Notes: generated from the sequence alone by a model not told the origin. A stretch of 13,606 nucleotides of DNA from DAOUET01 sp034430155 (GCA_034430155.1 DAOUET010000041.1:1-13606); one strand, 5' to 3'; shown: positions 7,170 to 13,444, counted from the first letter of the stretch. Made by a program: numbers and translations.

Positions 7170-8230
7170 CGGATATCCTCACAAATACAAAGATTGGTGG
7201 GAGGCTGGAAGATTCATGAACTATAGAAGCGTCCTCGTAACCAAACGAGGTGGCTTGGACGCTGTACAAATCGTTGAGAATGAACTGAGAGCCCCGCTAC
7301 CCGGAGAGGTCCGGATCAGAATCCTGGCTACTCCAGTATGTCAAGACGACATCGCCGTCAGGATTGGCAACCGGCCTTTTCTGGTAAAGGTGCCCTTTGT
7401 GCCAGGCTATTCCATTCTCGGCCTGGTGGATGCGATCGGCGAAGAAGTCACCAGTGTTTTCTCGGGAGATATGGTTGCGGCTTTGACGGGTTTCGGAGGT
7501 CATGCCGAGTACATTACCCTCCCTGCAGATCAACTGGTTAAGGTTCCTTCAAACCTGGACCCGGCAGAAGCTGTTGTGTTAATTCTGAATTACCTGGTTG
7601 CATATCAAGTGCTCCATCAGGTTGCACGGGTAGAACCTGGGGATAAGGCGCTCATTATTGGCGCCAGCGGTGGTGTAGGAACATCTCTTCTGCAACTTGG
7701 GAATCTGTCAAGTCTCAAAATGTATGGGCTCGCCTCAACCAGCAAGCACAGCACGTTGACCAAACTGGGCGCGATACCCATTGACTATCACAGGCAAGAT
7801 TTTGTTGAGGTCATCCGGGGAGCAGAGCCAGATGGCATCGACTTCGTCTTCAATGGTATGGGGGAGGAATATTTCGAGCGTGGACTGGCAACCTTACGGC
7901 GTGGTGGTGTCTTGGTCCATTACGGAGGACCTCAGAGCTTTTCACGCTTTATGCTTCTCCTCGCCAAGTTCATTCTGTACAACATACTGCCCAATGGAAA
8001 AGCGATTAAGGGATATGGGACCCATCGAGGGGCCACAGACCTGTTCAAGAAAGACTGGGAGATCCTATTTAAGCTGCTGGAAGAAGGCAAAATAAAGCCC
8101 ATCATCGCCGAAAAGTTTCCGATTCTGGAAGCGGCTAAAGCCTATGAGCTGCTGGAAAGTGGTCAGGTCACAGGGAACCTGGTTTTATTGGCACCGGAAT
8201 TGTTGTAAATTCGCGGTCGACCGCCCAGTT
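7164..8230 (+). mobile_element. Probable gene cassette carrying an MDR-family oxidoreductase (right end uncertain)
   Basis: The left boundary is the cut in GTTGGGC (7163/7164). The matching R'' expected at the right end would be ATCCGGCCCAAC. Only a weak version, ACCGCCCAGT (8220-8229), is seen about 12 bases after the gene, followed by TTCGCAGCC, which also occurs in the hydrolase attC (7094-7101 region). The right-hand attC thus seems shortened or decayed, and the end coordinate is approximate. Confidence 0.4.
7216..8208 (+). CDS. Zinc-independent MDR-family oxidoreductase (quinone oxidoreductase-like)
   Basis: 330 residues from ATG 7216, with GGGAGG at 7198-7203 upstream; the frame is open further up but that part lies inside the preceding attC. 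Medium-chain dehydrogenase/reductase layout: a GroES-like N-terminal domain (about 1-120, with PLPGEVRIRILATPVCQDDIAVR and PFVPGYSILGLVDAIGEEV), then the nucleotide-binding Rossmann domain with GASGGVGTSLLQLG (about 153-166). The C-terminal part ends in the typical EAAKAYELLESGQVTGNLVLL. The structural zinc cysteine cluster of alcohol dehydrogenases is absent, so a NADPH-dependent quinone/enone reductase-type activity is most likely. The actual substrate is unknown. Length is normal for the family and no lesion was seen. It is the only gene between two attC-like boundaries. Confidence 0.88.
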   Translation: MNYRSVLVTKRGGLDAVQIVENELRAPLPGEVRIRILATPVCQDDIAVRIGNRPFLVKVPFVPGYSILGLVDAIGEEVTSVFSGDMVAALTGFGGHAEYITLPADQLVKVPSNLDPAEAVVLILNYLVAYQVLHQVARVEPGDKALIIGASGGVGTSLLQLGNLSSLKMYGLASTSKHSTLTKLGAIPIDYHRQDFVEVIRGAEPDGIDFVFNGMGEEYFERGLATLRRGGVLVHYGGPQSFSRFMLLLAKFILYNILPNGKAIKGYGTHRGATDLFKKDWEILFKLLEEGKIKPIIAEKFPILEAAKAYELLESGQVTGNLVLLAPELL

Positions 8231-8334
8231 CGCAGCCATTGGACCGCTGGTCAAAACCTGGGTTGTTATCCTCCTTATCATGTACGTAGCAATTCTGATC
8301 CCAAAAAGATGGCTCTCTGGGATTTGCCGTGATG

Positions 8335-8390
8335 GGGTAGATATGTGGGGGTGTTGGGCGGGCGCAGCCCAACACCCCCACATCTAACCT
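8335..8390. repeat. Long near-perfect palindrome between the oxidoreductase and the ABC fusion
   Basis: A 17-bp perfect inverted repeat, ATGTGGGGGTGTTGGGC (8343-8359) and GCCCAACACCCCCACAT (8367-8383), encloses the 7-base loop GGGCGCA. With small bulges the pairing extends outward (GGTAGAT against ATCTAACC) to about 8335-8390. There is no T tract, so it is not a standard terminator. The arms contain GTTGGGC and GCCCAAC facing each other, the same 7-mers used as R' and R'' in the cassette array. It may be a REP/MITE-like intergenic palindrome. Confidence 0.8.
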
Positions 8391-8456
8391 TTACCACGGG
8401 GATTCCCAAAGATCCTAAAAGATCAGAGCTCGGGAATAAGAAGTAAAATATAGAAG

Positions 8457-9005
8457 ATGATAAATTTGATGATAGAAGTGAATAACCTTCGACGCACGTT
8501 CAAGGAGATCGAGGCCGTCGCCGGGATCAGTTTCAGTGTGCAGCAGGGAGAGATATTTGGCCTGCTTGGTCCGAACGGCGCGGGTAAAACCACCACCATC
8601 CGGATGCTCACCGGCCAGATCGATCCCAGCGGTGGGAGCGCTACGGTGGCTGGTTGCGACGTCGTCAAGGATCGCGTCCAATTGAAAGAGCTCATTGGGG
8701 TCGTATTTGAGGAGCAAAACCTGTACGAACGGCTTTCCGCCCGTCCGGTCATCCTCATCTACATCCTCGCCGGCATTTTCGTCGGACCGTTGGGGCAACT
8801 GCTGAGTAAAAGCCCCGTGATTCGAATCGCCAAGGCCTTGCCAACCTACTATATCGCTGACGGCGTGTACAACGCCTCGCAGAGCCTGGGGTCGATCGGC
8901 AGCAACCTGCTCGACCTCGCTGTGATCCTGGGTAGCACCGTCGTGCTGCTCGCTATTTCAGCCTGGGTTCTGCGCCGCCTGTCAGCGGTAGCAGCCGTGA
9001 TCTAG
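8457..9005 (+). pseudogene. ABC transporter deletion fusion: ATPase N-terminus joined in frame to permease C-terminus
   Basis: A 182-residue open frame. Residues 1-96 are the start of an ABC ATPase: VNNLRRTFKEIEAVAGISF, Walker A GPNGAGKTT (38-46), and the Q-loop region GVVFEEQNLYERLSAR. At about residue 97 (near base 8745) the sequence changes abruptly to the C-terminal end of an ABC-2 type permease. That part has a hydrophobic segment PVILIYILAGIFVG, then LPTYYIADGVYNA, then a final membrane helix and VLRRLSAV. The ABC signature, Walker B, H-loop and most membrane helices are absent. I infer one deletion of roughly 2 kb from an ATPase-permease gene pair that happened to stay in frame. The product cannot work as a transporter. 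Start could also be ATG 8469. Confidence 0.75.
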
Positions 9006-9303
9006 CTCACTGGTGCAGCAGAACCAGACCAAGAAATGATTGGCGTTTTCAAGTGAAACCCGGTCCAATCCTGTCGTTAATCCCCGGCAGGATTGGATAA
9101 AGGAAGCCAAAGGCTTCATGTGGAATTACCACAGTGGAGGCTCAGGCTGAGAATAACCTGTCCTTCCCAACCAATTTCCTGAGGAAAAAATGTAAAAGAC
9201 TAATCAATGGGAATACCGCGTAAAAACCTACAGATAATCGCCAAACGCCCATTAACCCCTGAGAGCCAGCGATGGCTCTCCATGCTTCGAAGGAAAAGAC
9301 AAA
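9006..9303. other. Intergenic interval with three hairpins upstream of the small membrane protein/ABC operon
   Basis: No gene was seen. Perfect stems: TCCAATCCTG (9064-9073) / CAGGATTGGA (9088-9097), 10 bp with a 14-base loop; GAAGCC (9103-9108) / GGCTTC (9112-9117), loop AAA; and GAGAGCC (9261-9267) / GGCTCTC (9274-9280), loop AGCGAT. The last is only about 10 bases before the ribosome site of the next gene and could act on its leader. None is followed by a T tract. Confidence 0.5.
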
Positions 9304-9507
9304 ATGAACTCCTCAGAAATTCAACAATACATTCCCTTTCTCATCCCGGTGGTCATCATCGAACTTGCTCTCATGATCGCTGCCCTGGTAGATCTCGTCC
9401 GCCGTGAGCGCACCCGCGGCCCCAAATGGGTCTGGGCGCTGGTCATTGTGCTGATCAATTTCATCGGGCCTATCATCTACTTCGTGATTGGCAGGGAAGA
9501 CCAATGA
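9304..9507 (+). CDS. Small PLDc_N-domain membrane protein (YxlE-like)
   Basis: 67 residues with two membrane helices: IPFLIPVVIIELALMIAALVDLV (about 9-32) and WVWALVIVLINFIGPIIYFVIGRED (about 42-66). The spacing and the KWVWALVI...NFIGPIIYF...GRED pattern are those of the PLDc_N (phospholipase D/nuclease N-terminal, cardiolipin synthase N-terminal) membrane domain, here without a catalytic domain. AAGGA at 9290-9294 supports ATG 9304. Its stop overlaps the next start as ATGA (9504-9507), so translation is coupled to the ABC ATPase. In Bacillus subtilis the sigY locus has the same order (yxlE, yxlF, yxlG), where YxlE is a negative regulator of SigY activity. No sigma factor gene is visible here, so a role as an accessory of the transporter is inference. 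Confidence 0.85.
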   Translation: MNSSEIQQYIPFLIPVVIIELALMIAALVDLVRRERTRGPKWVWALVIVLINFIGPIIYFVIGREDQ

Positions 9508-10430
9508 TCCAGATCGAGAATCTTCACAAACACTACGGCGCGGTCCATGCGCTTGACGGCCTGAACATGACCATCGAAGCGGGGACTGTCTTCGGCTTCC
9601 TCGGACCTAACGGCGCGGGCAAAACCACTACTTTACGCATCCTCACCGGCCTGGCGCGCGGTACCTCGGGCCGGGCCACCGTCGGTGGGGTGGATCTCAA
9701 CACTGACGGGCGGACTCTCTCACGCCGTATCGGTTACCTGCCCGAGGAGCTGGCCTTCTACCCCTGGATGACTCCGCGTGAGTTCCTCGACTACCTCGGC
9801 CGCCTGCACCGACTCTCCGCTGCCGAACGCTCGGACCGAACTCGCGAACTGCTGGTCCTGGTCAACCTCGAGGAGGTCGGCAAGCGGCGCATCGGCGGGT
9901 TCTCGCGGGGAATGCGTCAGCGGCTGGGACTGGCTGCCGCCCTGGTACACAAGCCGGAAGTGCTCCTGCTGGACGAACCCATCAGCGCGCTGGATCCAGC
10001 TGGGCGCAAAGAAGTGCTGGATCTCATCGAACGACTCAGCGAGCAATGCACCGTCCTGATGTCCAGCCACATCCTGGCTGACGTGGAGCGGGTCTGCAAC
10101 GTGGTCGGGATTATCGCCAAAGGCCGGATGATCGTCCAGTCTCCGCGGGAGGCGTTGATGGAACGATACGCCCAGCCGGTCTTCGAGGCCGAGACCACGG
10201 ACACCGCCTCCGCCTGCCGCTGGGCGGACAGGCTCAGGGTCCAGCCATGGACCGCAGCCGTCAGCGTGGACGGGGACAGAGTGCGCGTTACAGTCAAAGA
10301 AGTTGCCCGCGCCCGCAAGGAGTTGCTGGCTTCCGCCGTAGCACAGGATGTAGTCCTGCGCCGTTACGAGGAGGTGCGCCCCTCCCTGGAAGATGTGTTC
10401 CTGCAACTGGTGGGCAGGGAGTTATCGTAA
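9504..10430 (+). CDS. ABC transporter ATP-binding protein (YxlF-like, ABC-2 exporter type)
   Basis: 308 residues from ATG 9504; the open frame extends 26 codons upstream but that part overlaps the previous gene. All ATPase motifs are present: Walker A GPNGAGKT (34-41), signature FSRGMRQR (133-140), Walker B VLLLDEP (153-159) and H-loop SSH with His189. The usual Q-loop glutamine is replaced in GYLPEEL (77-83), a common variant in ABC-2 type exporters. Residues from about 215 form the C-terminal regulatory region typical of these ATPases, ending in PSLEDVFLQLVGREL. It energises export or membrane remodelling together with the permease encoded next; start and stop overlap (TAATG at 10428-10432), so the two are translationally coupled. 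The substrate is unknown. Confidence 0.93.
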   Translation: MIQIENLHKHYGAVHALDGLNMTIEAGTVFGFLGPNGAGKTTTLRILTGLARGTSGRATVGGVDLNTDGRTLSRRIGYLPEELAFYPWMTPREFLDYLGRLHRLSAAERSDRTRELLVLVNLEEVGKRRIGGFSRGMRQRLGLAAALVHKPEVLLLDEPISALDPAGRKEVLDLIERLSEQCTVLMSSHILADVERVCNVVGIIAKGRMIVQSPREALMERYAQPVFEAETTDTASACRWADRLRVQPWTAAVSVDGDRVRVTVKEVARARKELLASAVAQDVVLRRYEEVRPSLEDVFLQLVGRELS

Positions 10431-11191
10431 TGAACTTCTTCATCGTGCTCCGCAAGGAACTGACCGAGCAATGGCGCACCAAGCGTCTCTTGATCGTGGC
10501 GGCAGTGCTGGCTGCCTTTGGGCTGGCTTCACCGCTCCTGGCGAAGTTCACGCCGGAATTGCTCAAGTCCATCCCCAGCATGCCTGCCGGTTTTGCCGAG
10601 ATGATCCCTGCACCGTCGGTTGCCGACGCAGTCGGGCAGTACGTCAAGAACCTGAGCCAGTTTGGGATTTTACTGGCGCTGCTGATGAGCATGGGCGCGG
10701 TGGCGCAGGAAAAAGAACGCGGCACGGCAGCTATGATGCTGACCCATCCGGTCTCACGGTTGAATTTTCTTCTTGCCAAGTTCACCGCGCTGGGAGTAGT
10801 ATTTGCTTTCAGTCTGGTGGTAGCCGCGCTGGGCTGCTGGTATTACACGCTGTTGCTGTTCGAAGCGCTGCCCTGGGGACCTTACCTGGCCTTGAATGGA
10901 TTGATGCTGGTGGTCTTCCTGGTCTACATTGCCGTGACGCTCCTATGCAGCACGCTTGTCCATACGCAGGGCGCGGCGGCGGGACTGGCATTCGCCGCCT
11001 TGGTTTTGGTGGCAGGCGTCGGGTCCCTGCCGCTCATCGGGGAGTATTTCCCTGGCCGGTTATTCAGTTGGGGCGGGGCGCTGGTCCTCGGCGGTGGAAG
11101 CCCGGCCTGGCCAGCGTTCTGGGTCAGCCTCGGGCTGATCGCTGCGGCGCTACTCGTTGCCTGGCTGGTCTTCCGACGGCAGGAACTCTAA
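10430..11191 (+). CDS. ABC-2 type permease (YxlG-like)
   Basis: 253 residues from ATG 10430. The frame is open upstream to 10247, but that overlaps the ATPase and lacks a ribosome site; TAATG coupling decides the start. The N-terminus MNFFIVLRKELTEQWRTKRLLIVAAVLAAFGL is the classic ABC-2 permease entry (amphipathic helix and TM1). About six membrane helices follow. The cytoplasmic loop after TM2 contains EKERGTAAMMLTHPVSRLNFLLAK, the conserved coupling segment of this family. The C-terminal helix ends in LVFRRQEL. It forms the membrane part of the exporter with the preceding ATPase, probably as a homodimer. Length is normal and no lesion is visible. The substrate cannot be inferred. Confidence 0.9.
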   Translation: MNFFIVLRKELTEQWRTKRLLIVAAVLAAFGLASPLLAKFTPELLKSIPSMPAGFAEMIPAPSVADAVGQYVKNLSQFGILLALLMSMGAVAQEKERGTAAMMLTHPVSRLNFLLAKFTALGVVFAFSLVVAALGCWYYTLLLFEALPWGPYLALNGLMLVVFLVYIAVTLLCSTLVHTQGAAAGLAFAALVLVAGVGSLPLIGEYFPGRLFSWGGALVLGGGSPAWPAFWVSLGLIAAALLVAWLVFRRQEL

Positions 11192-11313
11192 GATTCGTAA
11201 TTCCTGGAGTCCGGGAAAATCCCGCACTTTTCTGTTTGCGCAGAAATAGAATATTTGTTCAAATCAAAATCCACTTGCCTCGCTCCCCGTTTCGGACTAG
11301 ACTATATCTGTAA

Positions 11314-11760
11314 AGGTCGGCTATACCCGAACCGAAACCCGAACTCCGTCAGGTTGCCGAACAGATGGCCCGGTTGATCGAGGTGAGCGTTACGCTTAAC
11401 TCGACCCTAAACCTAAACAAACTGCCTCAGTTCATCATCCGCTCCCCGGCGGAAATTCTGGACTTCCAGGTGGTTCCCATCCTGCTATACGAGGAGAAAC
11501 AGAATGGTTTCGTTTTTGCCGCCCTGCCGGGTCCGACCCGAAGCGGTTGGACAGCAGCCTGGCCGGGTTCATCTTCCGCAAGAACCAGGCCATCGTCCTG
11601 TAGGATGTGCAGAGCGATCTGCGCCACTACGGGTTCGTCTCGAAGCATATAGCATTCGAGGTCAAAGCTTTGCCCGGTGTGCCGATGCGCATCAAGGACC
11701 GACCCACCGGCGTCGTGCGCCGGCTGGCGTCCGGAGTAGTCCTGTTCAAGGAGGCTAAAA
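11314..11760 (+). pseudogene. GAF-domain sensor fragment with a frameshift and an in-frame stop
   Basis: From 11314 to about 11530 one frame reads ELRQVAEQMARLIEVSVTLN, then NKLPQFIIRSPAEILDFQVV and LLYEEKQNGFVFAA, a GAF-domain start. It shifts near 11531 into another frame that continues the same domain: DPKRLDSSLAGFIFRKNQ, then a TAG stop (11601-11603), then DVQSDLRHYGFVSKHIAFEV and VPMRIKDRPTGVV. Restoring one base near 11531 and reading TAG as a glutamine (CAG) codon gives an uninterrupted domain. No start codon with a ribosome site and no output domain are present, so this is a dead fragment of a larger GAF-containing sensor. The sequence 11192-11313 before it holds only small hairpins (CGGGA-aaa-TCCCG and TTTCTG...CAGAAA). 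Confidence 0.75.
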
Positions 11761-11769
11761 TGTTCACCC

Positions 11770-12333
11770 TTGTTATCCCCCGTGCCGGAGGTGATGCAAA
11801 GCGTCCAGATCGTCCAGCGGGCTCTTGCTGAGAATCGCCCCGATCTGCTTCGCTCGCTTATTGGCGATGAAGGCGTCTCGGTGGAGGGCTTCGCAATGGG
11901 CGCACGGTACGAAGGCTATAATAACGCCGACGAAATCATTGCTGCCTTCTCAGATGCACTTGATAAGTCTCAACCAACTTGCGTCGGCTTCGTGCCAGAC
12001 GCCGGAACCCTTCCAGATAAAGTCATCCTGGTTTATCGAGGGATAACGCTTGATTGGAGCCGCTTCGACCTCCGCGGAGGAGATTCCGATGGGGTAACTA
12101 TTCAACTATTCAAGCTGCCCGAAGGCTGGCGTTTGGTCTACATAACGCCATTTGACTTCGTTGCTGATTTGCCCAACATTGGGTCCCTTGAGGATTGCCC
12201 GTCCGATCAGCTGCGCGGGTCCATCCAACCCCTCAACCAATCGGACCGGGAATGCTACATAAAGTTACATGGTCGGGATGCTTGGAGAGCAAGAGCAAGT
12301 CCGTCTCCCGGCCGCTCGTCTCGCCATGGTTAG
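11770..12333 (+). CDS. Hypothetical soluble protein, probable cassette gene; start uncertain
   Basis: The longest frame starts at TTG 11770 (187 residues); ATG 11794 is an alternative. Oddly, the best initiation signal (AAGGAGG 11748-11754 with ATG 11760) is in a different frame that ends at 11831. A one-base difference near 11775 would join MFTLV to SPVPEVMQSVQIVQ, so a recent frameshift or sequencing slip at the 5' end is possible. The core (IVQRALAENRPDLLRSLIGDEGVSVEGF, then a pattern of beta strands ending in GVTIQLFKLPEGWRLVYITPF) looks like an alpha+beta domain of the kind seen in uncharacterised Chloroflexota proteins; I do not recognise a named family. The last roughly 37 residues read through the attC-like site, and the stop TAG (12331-12333) lies inside its R' box GTTAGGC, so the native C-terminus may be extended by cassette fusion. 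Confidence 0.6.
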   Translation: MLSPVPEVMQSVQIVQRALAENRPDLLRSLIGDEGVSVEGFAMGARYEGYNNADEIIAAFSDALDKSQPTCVGFVPDAGTLPDKVILVYRGITLDWSRFDLRGGDSDGVTIQLFKLPEGWRLVYITPFDFVADLPNIGSLEDCPSDQLRGSIQPLNQSDRECYIKLHGRDAWRARASPSPGRSSRHG

Positions 12334-12335
12334 GC
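12223..12335 (+). other. attC-like site at the 3' end of the hypothetical gene
   Basis: R' GTTAGGC (12329-12335, exact consensus). L'' GGACCGGGA (12243-12251) pairs with L' TCCCGGCC (12306-12313) over 8 bp with one extra A (12245) in L'', the same polarity as the sites at 4783 and 7081. The R'' box is either ATCCAAC (12223-12229, exact RYYYAAC) or CCTCAAC (12231-12237, closer to L''). The upstream cassette end that should match R'' was not found. Confidence 0.55.
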
Positions 12336-12991
12336 GGTGCCCGGAAATCCATTTGAGCGCCATTTGACCGGGTTAGCAAACACATACTATCAGCTTTTTC
12401 TATCCCTAAACGGAGGTCAGTATGAAACTTCGTCACCTTTTCACCATCAACATTGTCTTCGCCATTTTCTTTGGCGTGTCTTGTACGCTCTTTCCTCGCT
12501 TTGTCTTCTGGTTGTATGGACTTGTTCCCGATGACGCGGCTATTTGGGTGACTCGCTTAGTCGGAGGTTCCATCCTGGGTTTTGCCACGCTCATGTGGTT
12601 TGGAATAAGAGCTGCTTCAGTCAGCGCCCGGAGGGCCATTGCTCTAGCCCTACTTGTCCAAGACGCAATCGGCTGTGTTGCTTCCGTTGAATTTCAGCTA
12701 ACTGGAAAGGTTAACGTTTTTGGCTGGTTTAGTCTTGCCTTGTATGGCGTTCTGGCACTCGCCTATGCCTATTTCTTGTTCATCCGCCCAGTCGACAGTT
12801 AGCCCAGCATACCCAACATATCTGGCATCAACCATCGATTACCGTGAAGAAAGGCGCAGTCTTGCCGTCGCCATCCTAACGCAACCGCCACGCCATATGC
12901 GGACACCGCCGAAGGACAGCTGCAAGCGGAGGCAGGTTCAGCGCGAGAATCCATTAATAAATGGTTTGATGCGCCCCTCAGCTCGCAAACG
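12330..12991 (+). mobile_element. Probable gene cassette carrying a small membrane protein
   Basis: The cassette lies between the cut in GTTAGGC at 12329/12330 and that in GTTAGGC at 12991/12992. The left end TTAGGCGG is complementary to CCTAA in its own attC start (12875-12879), with CGCC nearby at 12869-12872. The terminal match is therefore shorter than in the caspase and hydrolase cassettes. One gene and one attC-like site fit the cassette plan. Confidence 0.5.
12422..12802 (+). CDS. Small four-helix integral membrane protein of unknown function
   Basis: 126 residues with a clear ribosome site (GGAGG at 12411-12415, about 6 bases before ATG 12422). Hydropathy by eye gives four membrane helices: about 7-32 (LFTINIVFAIFFGVSCTLFP), 43-64 (VTRLVGGSILGFATLMWFGI), 71-90 (AIALALLVQDAIGCVASVEF) and 97-122 (NVFGWFSLALYGVLALAYAYFLF). 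The motif RLVGGSILGFATLMWFG followed by a RRAIALALLVQDAIGC segment resembles small DUF4345-like membrane proteins, but I cannot assign it. It sits alone in its cassette, and no enzymatic motif is visible. Short hydrophobic proteins are common cassette cargo. Confidence 0.8.
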   Translation: MKLRHLFTINIVFAIFFGVSCTLFPRFVFWLYGLVPDDAAIWVTRLVGGSILGFATLMWFGIRAASVSARRAIALALLVQDAIGCVASVEFQLTGKVNVFGWFSLALYGVLALAYAYFLFIRPVDS

Positions 12992-12997
12992 TTAGGC
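12874..12997 (+). other. attC-like site of the membrane protein cassette
   Basis: R'' TCCTAAC (12874-12880) and R' GTTAGGC (12991-12997) are complementary over CCTAACG / CGTTAGG (12875-12881 and 12990-12996). The 124-base length suits an attC. A small internal hairpin CCATT-aata-AATGG lies at 12952-12965. I could not find convincing L''/L' arms, so this call rests on the outer boxes, spacing and position behind a single small gene. Confidence 0.5.
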
Positions 12998-13042
12998 TAC
13001 CCTTACACCTCGACAGAGCGGCGAACCCTCTTCAACATCGAA

Positions 13043-13444
13043 ATGCGGACGACCGAGCAAATCCAGGATTTTATCAACGCCTTCACCCGTTGGGCATCCA
13101 CTCAACCAGCCATCCAGGCGATTGCCTTGATCGGCTCCTATGCCAGAGAGGCTGCCATGGAGACTTCGGATATCGATCTCCTCATGCTGGTCGATGACCC
13201 CAACCAGTACCTTGAGAACCTCGACTGGCCGAAGCAATTCGGAACGATCCATCGGCAACAGATCGAAAACTATGGATTGGTCATATCACTTCGAGTGTGG
13301 TACCTGGGTGGGCTTGAAGTCGAGTATGGCTTGACCACCCGGGCCTGGGTTGGACTCCCACTCGATGAAGGGACCCATAGAGTCATTCAGAACGGTATGC
13401 GGGTTCTCTTTGAACGAGAAGCCTTGCTCAGTACACATATGTAA
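13043..13444 (+). CDS. Nucleotidyltransferase-fold protein (MNT/aminoglycoside adenylyltransferase-like)
   Basis: 133 residues, soluble. The minimal nucleotidyltransferase motif is complete: GSYAREAAMETSDIDLLMLV (GS followed by the DxD pair), and a third acidic position in EVEYGL, so metal-dependent nucleotidyl transfer is plausible. The C-terminal THRVIQNGMRVLFERE segment is typical of small stand-alone members of this superfamily. No HEPN-domain partner gene is adjacent, which argues against a standard MNT/HEPN toxin-antitoxin pair. An aminoglycoside-modifying activity cannot be concluded. It begins 46 bases after the R' box at 12991-12997 and so is probably the cargo of another cassette, whose attC was not found before the window ends. 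The start has no obvious ribosome site. Confidence 0.83.
   Translation: MRTTEQIQDFINAFTRWASTQPAIQAIALIGSYAREAAMETSDIDLLMLVDDPNQYLENLDWPKQFGTIHRQQIENYGLVISLRVWYLGGLEVEYGLTTRAWVGLPLDEGTHRVIQNGMRVLFEREALLSTHM

Noticed and set aside
8214..8385. Hydrophobic stretch in one + frame (VKTWVVILLIMYVAILIPKRW) suggesting the end of a membrane protein
   Set aside because: There is no start codon with a ribosome site and no upstream continuation in frame, and it runs through the palindrome. It could be a small gene scrap but cannot be supported.
9720..10406. 228-residue minus-strand frame
   Set aside because: It is a shadow of the GC-rich ABC ATPase gene, whose own frame has every expected motif.
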